Below are positions 33,709-41,168 of a stretch of 54,476 nucleotides of DNA, piece after piece. Numbering within the stretch: the stretch's first letter is position 1; each line of letters opens with the position of its first letter. Origin of the DNA: Algoriphagus oliviformis. Its GTDB lineage: Bacteria > Bacteroidota > Bacteroidia > Cytophagales > Cyclobacteriaceae. The stretch is taken from NCBI RefSeq assembly GCF_017254915.1, contig NZ_JAFKCT010000015.1:1-54476 (forward strand), given 5' to 3'. The position numbers and the translations under genes were made by a program. The notes under the pieces are model-generated. The model was not told where the DNA came from, did no database searches, and worked only from the letters and a program-made list of their open reading frames with translations.

Positions 33709-34128
33709 ATGATCTCCATTACCAAGAAAATTGAATTCGAAGCTGCCCATCGAATCAGCAATTACCCAGGCTCATGCAGTGAAATCCATGGACACACTTA
33801 CAAACTGGAGGTCACTGTTTCGGGAGAAATCAATCCGGAAACTGACATGGTGATGGATTTCAAAAATCTGAAGGAAATTCTTCAAAAAACTGTAATCGCC
33901 CATTTTGACCATACTCTGATTCTTAAAAAGAGTACGGAAAATCAAACCATTTTTTCTTCCTATTTGGGGAAAATCACCTGGATGGAATCGGAACCAACGG
34001 CAGAACAAATGCTGGTTTGGATGGTGTCTTCCATAACTCCTCGCCTACCCTCCGGAGTCTCCCTCCAAAAACTGAAATTACATGAAACCTCAGGGAGTTT
34101 TGCCACCTGGAAAAATATTAAAGGATAA
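33709..34128 (+). CDS. 6-pyruvoyl-tetrahydropterin synthase / QueD-like
   Basis: The 139-residue enzyme has zinc histidines in FEAAHRISNYPG (about 12-16) and EIHGHTYKLEVTV (about 27-31), the catalytic Cys in GSCSEIHG (about 24), and FDHTLILKK (about 65-73). The family makes carboxy-tetrahydropterin for queuosine or pterins. It could serve a pterin-type cofactor, but no partner genes are near. It is divergent from nrdD. The stop is followed directly by the promoter and operator of the second RIC gene. Confidence 0.88.
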   Translation: MISITKKIEFEAAHRISNYPGSCSEIHGHTYKLEVTVSGEINPETDMVMDFKNLKEILQKTVIAHFDHTLILKKSTENQTIFSSYLGKITWMESEPTAEQMLVWMVSSITPRLPSGVSLQKLKLHETSGSFATWKNIKG

Positions 34129-34160
34129 ATTTGTCTTTTATTATTGATTGCTTATTTTTG
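34120..34160 (+). promoter_or_regulatory. Promoter with overlapping operator for second RIC operon
   Basis: Operator AAAGGATAAATTTGTCTTTT (34120-34139) contains TTTG (34130-34133), followed by exactly 19 bases and then TATTTTTG (34153-34160), a perfect promoter. The operator begins inside the last codons of the QueD-like gene. This is the clearest example of the shared operator in the window. Confidence 0.8.
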
Positions 34161-34225
34161 ACCTATCAAATGAGCTTTTACTCATTTACAGGATTCAAAA
34201 TGAGGATGGAATACATCCTTGAAAC

Positions 34226-34960
34226 ATGGAAAGCATCGCCAAATTCCCGATCAGGGAAATCATTTCGAAGGATTACCGATCCGCACTGGTGTTCAGAGCA
34301 TTTGGAATTGATTTTTGCTGCATAGGGGATCTGACCCTCCAAGAGGCCTGTGTCCGAAAAAATTTGGATCAAAAAGACTTGGTTGAAAAACTGGAAGAAG
34401 CTTTTGCCCTTCCAGATGAGGAAATCAATGATTTCCATAGCTGGCCATTAAACCGGTTGTCGAATTACATAGAGACAAAATACCATGGTCTCATTCGGGA
34501 ACGGGTTCCTGTGATTCAGAAATTTCTAAAGCAGATAGTGAAGGTTCACGGAACCTTTGAACCCAACCTGAAAAAAGTCAAATCCCTTTTTGATCAATCC
34601 ACAAGTGAACTTCTGGATCATATGCAACGCGAAGAATTGATCATTTTTCCATTTATCCGAAAAATCGTCGCCGGAGGCAAAAGCAAGGATCTTCTGTTGG
34701 GACCTTCCTTTCAAAATGTGAAGGAGACTATCTTTTCCCTTATGAAAGAACATGACCAAGAGGGGGAATATCTGGAAGAAATCCGGAGTCTGACCAACAA
34801 CTACAGCCCTCCTGATTATGCCTGCAACACATACAAAGTGGCATTTGCCTTACTCAAAGAATTTGAAATAAGCATGCATCAGCACATTCATCTGGAACGT
34901 GACATTCTTTTTCCCGGCGCAATCCAACTGGAAAACCAAAGCTCCATAATCAGGAATTAA
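34226..34960 (+). CDS. RIC protein (ScdA/YtfE/DnrN), second copy
   Basis: The 244-residue protein has the same two-domain plan as the gene at 9588: DUF542 with FGIDFCCIGD (about 30-39) and a hemerythrin-like di-iron domain (ETKYHGLIRE, MQREELIIFPFI, LMKEHDQEGEY, HQHIHLERDILFPG). It repairs NO-damaged iron centres. Its promoter carries the operator at 34120. It leads an operon with an NnrS-like gene, a small Cys protein and the copper receptor. Confidence 0.93.
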   Translation: MESIAKFPIREIISKDYRSALVFRAFGIDFCCIGDLTLQEACVRKNLDQKDLVEKLEEAFALPDEEINDFHSWPLNRLSNYIETKYHGLIRERVPVIQKFLKQIVKVHGTFEPNLKKVKSLFDQSTSELLDHMQREELIIFPFIRKIVAGGKSKDLLLGPSFQNVKETIFSLMKEHDQEGEYLEEIRSLTNNYSPPDYACNTYKVAFALLKEFEISMHQHIHLERDILFPGAIQLENQSSIIRN

Positions 34961-34971
34961 ATCAAGATCCA

Positions 34972-36108
34972 ATGCGTCCTCTCAGTCCAAAGCCTTTTCT
35001 CCTTCTTCCTATGGTCTTACTGGGACTTCTTGGAGGAATTGCGGGAGGTTGGATCCGATTGGGCAGTCCAATTATCCCCATAGCGGAAAGTGGGATCAAC
35101 CACGGACTACTGATGGTCGGGGGATTTTTGGGCACATTGATTTCTATCGAGCGTGCAATGGTCATGAAAAAAAAGGCCTGGCTGTTCATTCCCTTTTTAT
35201 CCGGGATTTCCGCGATTTTCTTCCTGATCGGTCAAGACCAAGTGGGTATGTTTTGTCTTTTGGCTGGATCGCTTGGACTGAGTGTGATCATGCAATTCCA
35301 AGTCATCCGCCACCCGCATTTCCACAGCATCCTGCTTTACTTGGGCGCCGTGAGCTGGTTTATCGGCAATTTCTTTGCCTGGCATTTTGGGCTGATAGCT
35401 GCCGGAAGTACCTGGTGGATCGGATTTTTGTTATTTACCATTGTGGGCGAGCGGCTTGAGCTAAGTCAGTTTCTGCCTGTTCCCTCTTGGTCTAAAAAGG
35501 TCTTGGGCGCCCTTCTGGGATTGTTTTTCATCGGATTGATCCTGCCTTTTCATGGAGCTGGCAATGAAGTCATGGGCATGGCGGTCCTGTTGATTTCCGC
35601 CTGGTTGCTAATCTTTGACATGGCCAAAGTTGCCGCAAAGAAAAAAGCCCAATTCCGCTATATCGGCATCGGACTCCGGGTCGGTTACCTCTGGCTGGGA
35701 GCTCAAGGTTTGATTTTGCTCTTGATGGAAAACCACCCGCTCTTTTACGATCTGGTGCTCCATACGTTCTTTTTGGGATTTACATTTTCTATGATCTGGG
35801 CTCATGCCCCGATTATTTTCCCGACCATTTTTGGCATCCGGGAGACTCCTTACCATCGAATCCTTTGGTGGCCTTGGATCTTGTTTCAGGTGACACTTTT
35901 GGGAAGAATCGGATTTGGCTTGGCCGAAAATTTCGAATGGAGAAAAATCATGGGAATCAGCAATGGCTACCTCATCCTGTTGATGTTCGGGTTCATGGTT
36001 GCCATTGTGATATGGAAAATCAAATCTCAGCCGGAAAGAGTTGCTGAGTGTGACTTAAATCACCATGCCATAAAATCCAATAATTCAATTTCGCGGATTG
36101 ATGCCTAA
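34972..36108 (+). CDS. NnrS-like polytopic membrane protein
   Basis: The 378-residue protein has about 12 membrane segments and internal His/Met motifs (HFHSILLYLGAVSWF, LVLHTFFLGFTFSMIWAHAPII). The helix around HTFFLGF resembles the HAFTVG helix of NnrS, a haem and copper protein that protects against NO stress by an unclear mechanism. It lies 11 bases after the RIC gene. The call is by pattern and context; other short relatives of haem-copper subunit I remain possible. Confidence 0.6.
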   Translation: MRPLSPKPFLLLPMVLLGLLGGIAGGWIRLGSPIIPIAESGINHGLLMVGGFLGTLISIERAMVMKKKAWLFIPFLSGISAIFFLIGQDQVGMFCLLAGSLGLSVIMQFQVIRHPHFHSILLYLGAVSWFIGNFFAWHFGLIAAGSTWWIGFLLFTIVGERLELSQFLPVPSWSKKVLGALLGLFFIGLILPFHGAGNEVMGMAVLLISAWLLIFDMAKVAAKKKAQFRYIGIGLRVGYLWLGAQGLILLLMENHPLFYDLVLHTFFLGFTFSMIWAHAPIIFPTIFGIRETPYHRILWWPWILFQVTLLGRIGFGLAENFEWRKIMGISNGYLILLMFGFMVAIVIWKIKSQPERVAECDLNHHAIKSNNSISRIDA

Positions 36109-36475
36109 AGGCCTCCTACATATTGCCTGCGCCTTACTGATTCTCCTAAATGGGATGGGATATTCCATTATCCAAGCCCAATTCCTGCTGCAGAGAAAAG
36201 AAATCACCGCTATTTATTGCATCAATAAAGACAAACCGGAGCTGCAATGTGAAGGAAAATGCGAGCTCAGCAAACGACTCAGTGAAGCAAAAAACAATAA
36301 TTCCAATACGGAGGAGGTAGTCCTGAAAGAACTTTCCTTAAGCTACATTCACCAGCAGCATCCTTTGTTGATCCAGCCGGATATGACGATTCCGACAGTA
36401 AAGACTCTGAGCTCCTATCAATTTTGGGTTCCCTCAGGAGATTCAGAAGACTTTTTCCATCCGCCCACCGGCTGA
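36101..36475 (+). CDS. Small secreted Cys protein next to copper receptor
   Basis: The 124-residue protein has a signal peptide (about 1-27, ending IIQAQF) and a short cysteine cluster (YCINKDKPELQCEGKCELSK, about 46-65) that could bind metal. The C-terminal half is low in structure signals. The frame opens at a TTG at 36098, but the ATG at 36101 is used; it overlaps the NnrS-like stop by 8 bases. It sits 69 bases before a copper-type TonB receptor. I recall similar small proteins ahead of such receptors in Bacteroidota, unverified. Confidence 0.7.
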   Translation: MPKGLLHIACALLILLNGMGYSIIQAQFLLQRKEITAIYCINKDKPELQCEGKCELSKRLSEAKNNNSNTEEVVLKELSLSYIHQQHPLLIQPDMTIPTVKTLSSYQFWVPSGDSEDFFHPPTG

Positions 36476-36544
36476 TTCCTCTTTTTTGGTGGACTTGCTG
36501 ATCAGCCAGTCCGGAAAATCCCCAGTTCACAAAATCAAAATTTT

Positions 36545-38812
36545 ATGAAGACTTCACTACAGGCTTCAGCAAGGATATTCTTTGCTCTGGTCATGCTATA
36601 TCTATGCAATTCTTACACTTACGCCCAACAATCCTCTACCATTCAGTTTCTGGATCAGCGGTCCAAAGAACCCATCATCGGATTAAGTTACCGGTATGGC
36701 TTTCAAAAGGGGATTTCTGACGAAAACGGAACCATCACCCTACTTCAGGACTCGGAATCCTGGCTTTTGCTCAGCCATATCAGTTACGGCACCTGGGACC
36801 TGGATCCCAAAAAGGTCAATGAAGCAATACAGTCAAAGCAGGCTTTCCGGGAAGAATCCATCCATGGTCTCCAGCCTGTCTCAGTTATTTCTTTAAAAAT
36901 GTCTGAGGAGAAAGACCAAAAAATCGTCCTTTCAGACCAAGAAAGACTCAACCACGATGCTGGAGCTATTTTGGCTTTGAATCCGGTGGTTTCGGGAATC
37001 CGAAAAGGTGGAAGTTTCGCTTTCGACCCTGTCATGCGGGGCTTCAAATACGACCAACTCAATGTGGTCATCAACGGGATGCAATCGGCCAATGCTGCCT
37101 GTCCAAACCGGATGGACCCTCCCACTGCCCAAGTGGCCCTCAACCGAATCCGTGAAGTGGAAATTCTCAAAGGTCCACATGCCCTGAGGTATGGAATCGG
37201 CTTGGGTGGAACGATCAATTATATCCAGGAAAACCCGGATTTCACCAGCGAATCAGGGATTTATGGAAGACTTTCGTCCATGTTTGAATCCAACGGGGAT
37301 GTCTGGAGAAATGAAGGGCGAGTCGGTTTTCACGGATCCAACTATGATGTCGGAGTATTAGGAAGCTATGCTGCAGGAAGTGACTACATGGATGGAAATG
37401 GAAATCCGGTTGCTTCTGACTTCAAACGAGGAACTTTGGGAGTTTACGCAGACATACAGGCGAGTTCCAAGGACTTGTTGCAGTTTTCAATCAACCGAAA
37501 TTTCGCCAGAGATGTGGATTTCCCTTCCCTGGGAATGGATCTGAGAACAGACGATACCTGGATGGGAAGTCTGAAGCATACCCGGACTTTCACCGGGCAA
37601 TCCTTAGTCCTGTGGACCAATTCGGTCTATTTTACCAAAGTAGATCACCTGATGGACAACCTGTTGAGAGAAATGAATCCCAGAATGATGAACGCAAGCA
37701 CTCCTGCTATTACCCAAAACTGGGGATTGCGTACTGAGGGAGAATGGAAACTTGCAAAGGGAAGACTTTTTTCCGGATTGGACTATAAATCAGAAGCGGC
37801 GGATGGTACCCGGACCCGGGAAATATTGATGGGCCCAATGATGGGGAAAATCTTCTATGACAACCTATGGCAAGACTCCGAGATTAGCAAAACCGGCCTA
37901 TTCGCAAACTATAGCTATCCTATTGGTAGTACTGTGGTGACGGCATCTGGCAGACTCGAGATTAATCAGGCTGTGGCAAATAATCCTGCAGAGGAATTCA
38001 CCCAAATTCATCCGGAGGTTGAAAACACCCAACTCAATCCCTGCATCAGTATCGGTGCCCAAAAAGATCTGGGAAAAGCATTCAGCCTCGGAATCTGGGC
38101 AGCAGGAGTACGACGAAGCGGAAGCTTGCTCGAGCGCTACATCAACTACCTCGCTGTGGGACTGGATCCTTGGGAAATGGTGGGTGATCCTCAAATCAAC
38201 CCTGAAACCAACTATGAACTGGACTTGGTTTTGGGTTACGAGCGTGAAAAAATCGCAGTGGAACTGACTCTGTTTGGTTCTTATTTGGTTAATTACATCA
38301 CTTCAGTAAAGACAGATTTAAAGCCGAGATTAGCCACCAGTCCGGGAGTAAGGCAATATGTTAATCTGGATGAAGCCTTCAAAACCGGAGCAGAACTGGC
38401 ATTTAGACAAAAAATAAGCTCCCTCATCAGCCATTCTCTCCAATTGGCCTATACCTATGGCAAAGATTTGGGTATGGACTCCCCCCTCCCTGAGATCGCT
38501 CCCCTCGATATTCGCTACGGACTGATGGGACATTTTCTGGATGGGAAACTGCATACCGGAGCCAATCTTAGGTTTGTGTCCGATCAAAACCGGGTTTCTG
38601 AATCCTTTGGAGAAGGAACTACTCCGGGATTCACTCTCGTGGATTTGGATGCAAGCTACCCAATCGGGTCTAAGATCCTGATCAAAGCAGGTGTTCAGAA
38701 TTTATTGGATGAGACTTACTACGAGCATCTGAGCAGACCGATCGGCACTGACAAGACTCCGATGTATTCTCCCGGAAGAAATTACTTCGCGATGGTCAGC
38801 TTCAATTTCTAA
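36545..38812 (+). CDS. nosA: TonB-dependent copper receptor (OprC/NosA-like)
   Basis: The 755-residue outer-membrane receptor has a signal peptide (about 1-28), a short carboxypeptidase-like domain (about 30-95), a plug domain with GGSFAFDPVMRGFKYDQLN and GMQSANAACPNRMDPPT (about 158-200), and a 22-strand barrel ending in a C-terminal Phe (MVSFNF). The CPNRMDPPT segment is characteristic of OprC/NosA receptors, which bind copper and support N2O reductase. This ties the operon at 34226 to the nos genes 30 kb away. A strong terminator follows. Confidence 0.92.
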   Translation: MKTSLQASARIFFALVMLYLCNSYTYAQQSSTIQFLDQRSKEPIIGLSYRYGFQKGISDENGTITLLQDSESWLLLSHISYGTWDLDPKKVNEAIQSKQAFREESIHGLQPVSVISLKMSEEKDQKIVLSDQERLNHDAGAILALNPVVSGIRKGGSFAFDPVMRGFKYDQLNVVINGMQSANAACPNRMDPPTAQVALNRIREVEILKGPHALRYGIGLGGTINYIQENPDFTSESGIYGRLSSMFESNGDVWRNEGRVGFHGSNYDVGVLGSYAAGSDYMDGNGNPVASDFKRGTLGVYADIQASSKDLLQFSINRNFARDVDFPSLGMDLRTDDTWMGSLKHTRTFTGQSLVLWTNSVYFTKVDHLMDNLLREMNPRMMNASTPAITQNWGLRTEGEWKLAKGRLFSGLDYKSEAADGTRTREILMGPMMGKIFYDNLWQDSEISKTGLFANYSYPIGSTVVTASGRLEINQAVANNPAEEFTQIHPEVENTQLNPCISIGAQKDLGKAFSLGIWAAGVRRSGSLLERYINYLAVGLDPWEMVGDPQINPETNYELDLVLGYEREKIAVELTLFGSYLVNYITSVKTDLKPRLATSPGVRQYVNLDEAFKTGAELAFRQKISSLISHSLQLAYTYGKDLGMDSPLPEIAPLDIRYGLMGHFLDGKLHTGANLRFVSDQNRVSESFGEGTTPGFTLVDLDASYPIGSKILIKAGVQNLLDETYYEHLSRPIGTDKTPMYSPGRNYFAMVSFNF

Positions 38813-38828
38813 AGATCTCATAATTCAC

Positions 38829-38860
38829 AAAAGACGGCTTCAAGAAAAGCCGTCTTTTTT
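38829..38860 (+). terminator. Rho-independent terminator after the copper receptor
   Basis: The arms AAAAGACGGCTT and AAGCCGTCTTTT pair perfectly around CAAGAA and end in a T-run. Confidence 0.92.
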
Positions 38861-38895
38861 CATGGAAAAGAATGATCAAAATCAGATTAAATATT

Positions 38896-38937
38896 AAAGG
38901 ACTTTTTTGTCTTTTATTTTAATGTGGTTTACTTTTA
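38896..38937 (+). promoter_or_regulatory. Promoter with overlapping operator for fasciclin gene
   Basis: The operator AAAGGACTTTTTTGTCTTTT (38896-38915) contains TTTG (38906-38909), followed by 20 bases and TACTTTTA (38930-38937), one base off the consensus. A further motif with ATTAAGAGTAT lies at about 38970 and resembles the norB operator arm in reverse. Confidence 0.7.
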
Positions 38938-39025
38938 TTCATTGAAAATCAGCGAAAAGTCGCTGCCTGATTAAGAGTATCGAAATCCTTTCCAAGATGT
39001 AATTGAACCCATATCCAAAAAGACT

Positions 39026-39580
39026 ATGAAAAAGTTGTTTTATCCCCTGATGGTTGGTTTAGCATTCGTAGGAATTTCCTGCGGTGGCTCCTCTAGCGAA
39101 AATCAAAACACCGAAACGGTAGGCGCTGCTCTGACAGCCGGCCAATCCGGAGTGGTGGACGACGAGTCTAACCCAAACGTTGTCCAGGTTGCAGTTGGTT
39201 CTCCTGACCACTCTACCTTAGTGGCTGCTTTGAAAGCGGCTGATTACGTGGATGCCTTGACCAATGTAGGCCCATTCACCGTGTTTGCTCCAACCAATGC
39301 TGCCTTTGACGCACTTCCTGCGGGCACCTTGGACGATCTGGTAAAACCGGAAAATCAGCGGAAACTCCGGGACATCTTGGAGTACCATGTGCTCCTTGGC
39401 GTTTACAAACCGGAAGATTTTGTGAACGGAAGAAATCTGGGAACCGCAGATGGCCGATCTGTCACTGTGGCTGTGGCTGAGGATGGATCAGTGACCATCA
39501 ACGGAGCAAAAATCATCGGAACGGTGTCAGCTTCCAATGGAATCATCCACGTGGTTGACCAGGTGCTGCTTCCCAAATAA
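39026..39580 (+). CDS. Fasciclin-domain lipoprotein
   Basis: The 184-residue lipoprotein has a signal ending VGISC (lipobox, Cys at about 19), then one fasciclin domain (about 50-183): STLVAALKAADYVDALTNVG, PFTVFAPTNAAFDALP, IHVVDQVLLPK. Fasciclin domains are linked to adhesion or surface protein interactions. Its place under the same operator as the NO genes is unusual; a role in protecting the envelope is conceivable but not shown. Confidence 0.9.
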   Translation: MKKLFYPLMVGLAFVGISCGGSSSENQNTETVGAALTAGQSGVVDDESNPNVVQVAVGSPDHSTLVAALKAADYVDALTNVGPFTVFAPTNAAFDALPAGTLDDLVKPENQRKLRDILEYHVLLGVYKPEDFVNGRNLGTADGRSVTVAVAEDGSVTINGAKIIGTVSASNGIIHVVDQVLLPK

Positions 39581-39607
39581 GATAATGTTTATGGTTTTCT
39601 AAAAAAG

Positions 39608-39639
39608 AAAAGGCCGGATTGAACTTTGATCCGGTTTTT
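39608..39639 (+). terminator. Terminator after fasciclin gene
   Basis: CCGGAT and ATCCGG pair around TGAACTTTG, flanked by A-rich and T-rich sequence. Confidence 0.8.
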
Positions 39640-39655
39640 CTGTTTACAGACCGAA

Positions 39656-39679
39656 TATCGACACTATCTTCGGACATTA
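39656..39679 (+). promoter_or_regulatory. Candidate Rrf2-type operator before regulator 4
   Basis: ATCGACACTATCTTCGGACA has the TCGACA and TCGGA arms at the same 17-base spacing as the operator at 21079 but a different centre. It ends 9 bases before the ATG at 39689. Confidence 0.55.
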
Positions 39680-39688
39680 TCATCCTGT

Positions 39689-40132
39689 ATGTTCTCACAA
39701 GCGACCAAGTATGCCATCAAGTCTGTCATCTATATTTGGACCCAAAGTATGGAAGACAAAAAAGTAGGAGCTAAGGAAATCGGGACTGAAATTGATGCTC
39801 CCGAGGCCTTTACAGCGAAGATTCTCCAGACATTGGTGAAAGCTAAAATTATCGGATCACAAAAAGGTCCCAACGGTGGCTTTTATACCGATGAATCCCA
39901 TACAAAGGTCACCTTGAAAGACGTAGTGAGAGCAATCGAGGGAGATGAACTTTTTGCCGGGTGCAGTTTGGGACTTCCCAAATGTTCTGAAAAAAACCCT
40001 TGCCCCCTGCACTTTGAAGTAGTGGCGGTGAGAAAACAGATTGACCACATGCTGACTTCAAAAAGCATTAAATTATTGGCAGTAGAAGTAATCAAAGGAA
40101 CTTCCAGATTGAGCGATCTGAAGCTTTTATAA
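39689..40132 (+). CDS. Rrf2-family regulator (paralogue 4)
   Basis: The 147-residue Rrf2 protein starts MFSQATKYAIKSVIYIW; an upstream in-frame start would lie before the operator. It has a winged helix (GAKEIGTEIDAPEAFTAKIL, KGPNGGFYT) and C-X6-C-X5-C (CSLGLPKCSEKNPC). It is most like the regulators at 10359 and 20622. No target gene lies downstream, since the next feature is the repeat and tRNA. It may be autoregulated and act on the fasciclin gene or others in the block. Confidence 0.9.
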   Translation: MFSQATKYAIKSVIYIWTQSMEDKKVGAKEIGTEIDAPEAFTAKILQTLVKAKIIGSQKGPNGGFYTDESHTKVTLKDVVRAIEGDELFAGCSLGLPKCSEKNPCPLHFEVVAVRKQIDHMLTSKSIKLLAVEVIKGTSRLSDLKLL

Positions 40133-40176
40133 AGAGTCCTTTTGAGAACAGCTTCATTCTTGCTTCTATAATACTT

Positions 40177-40402
40177 TCAGATAGCCTGTCCCGATTTTTC
40201 TTCGGGAGAATCTCGCAGTGTCGGCATTCATACCAGTATGTGATGTTTTCGCCATGCTCGATTTCATGATTTCAATTGATTTACGATTTTAAAATTGTTC
40301 AACCGTACTTGCGTCCACCTTGTCATATTCGGAGTGTGTCCCAATGAATTTGATAAACACCCACTGCCTCAAATAGCTGATTTGAAAGATTAACCGATAT
40401 TT
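40177..40402. repeat. 226-base direct repeat, right copy
   Basis: Matches 1166-1391 without gaps (seven mismatches). It contains the same TCCCGA...TCGGGA hairpin and the 3' part of a higB. After 40402 the match stops abruptly in AT-rich DNA that shows faint likeness to the 530-590 region. No antitoxin gene lies next to it. Confidence 0.9.
40289..40402 (-). pseudogene. higB: Truncated higB remnant
   Basis: The last 37 codons of a HigB-type toxin remain, with one amino acid change (Val to Phe in RLIVQIS) and five synonymous changes relative to the intact gene at 1278-1583. There is no start codon, and the upstream half is missing. The mostly synonymous differences imply that both copies were under protein-level selection before this one was cut. 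Confidence 0.85.
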
Positions 40403-40631
40403 TTTTCTTAAAAATTCAGTGCTTTAATTTCAGCTAATTCGAATCTATTTGAATGATTTGGAATTGTCTTCTTACCTCTCAAAATTCACCAAATGCTTCC
40501 ATTTCACTTAGCATCGGCAATTAGTCGACACAAAATAAAAGCTGACGGCTGGACTCCCCTCTCTTCCAATCGGGTAATTCCTGTTGAATTCAAGTTCAAT
40601 TAAAATGGATTCAAAAAATGAAGAATGAATC

Positions 40632-40670
40632 AAAAACTGGGACAAATTCTGGGACAAAAAATGGGACAAG
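40632..40670. repeat. Short tandem CTGGGACAAA array near right boundary
   Basis: Three CTGGGACAA-type units (the last ATGGGACAAG) lie about 100 bases inside the tRNA boundary, the counterpart of 282-308. Confidence 0.45.
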
Positions 40671-40737
40671 TTTTAGCTATTCAAAACCAATTGGAATTAA
40701 CGCGAATCCACAACCTGTATCAGAAATCCTATAAAAC

Positions 40738-40766
40738 ACAAAAAGCCGATCATTTCTGACCGGCTT
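40738..40766 (-). terminator. Terminator of tRNA-fMet
   Basis: On the minus strand AAGCCGGTCA and TGATCGGCTT pair (one G-T) around GAAA and are followed by T. It lies directly downstream of the tRNA 3' end. Confidence 0.85.
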
Positions 40767-40771
40767 CGTAG

Positions 40772-40844
<73 letters not shown>

Positions 40845-40902
40845 ATATTCCGTTTGCAAGTGAATCTTCCGACGTACTACCTCCCAATAGCCATCGGGAT
40901 GA

Positions 40903-40917
40903 TCCATCCCGCGATAT
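40903..40917 (-). pseudogene. Decayed copy of the tRNA 5' end in the tRNA leader
   Basis: The minus strand ATATCGCGGGATGGA is identical to the first bases of the tRNA gene plus its leader. Further on (about 40880) GGTAGTACGTCGG resembles the tRNA GGTAGCTCGTCGG. The order suggests a degenerate second tRNA-fMet copy upstream of the intact gene. Confidence 0.45.
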
Positions 40918-40976
40918 ATCTTTAAGGCTTTGCCTTTATTTTCTTTTTTGACCCGCCCTTGTGGCGAACGGTGATA

Positions 40977-41007
40977 CAAAAGTAGGCCTTTAATCTTAAA
41001 AAGCAAA
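40977..41007 (-). promoter_or_regulatory. Promoter of tRNA-fMet
   Basis: On the minus strand TTTG (41004-41007), 19 bases, then TACTTTTG (40977-40984), an exact fit to the Bacteroidota consensus. The transcript would carry a leader of about 125 bases before the tRNA. Confidence 0.8.
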
Positions 41008-41144
41008 ACTGCTGCTAAAAAAATATGCAATACGCCTTGGCAAACCCTCTATCGAGTCCATCCTGACCTCAAAAGCGACCTGCACTTCACCAAATTATAT
41101 TCTGCAAAGCCATCCCGCGACTGCCGCTTTGTCTAAAAATCACC

Positions 41145-41152
41145 TACCTTTG
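41145..41152 (+). promoter_or_regulatory. Likely -7 element for era
   Basis: TACCTTTG fits TAnnTTTG 16 bases upstream of the era ATG. The -33 element is weak. Confidence 0.55.
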
Positions 41153-41168
41153 TGGAAATTTCAAAAAA

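Noticed and set aside
38960..38990. Further operator-like sequence ATTAAGAGTATCG upstream of the fasciclin gene
   Set aside because: It shares one arm with the norB operator in reverse but has wrong spacing to a second arm, so it is mentioned only as a possible half site.
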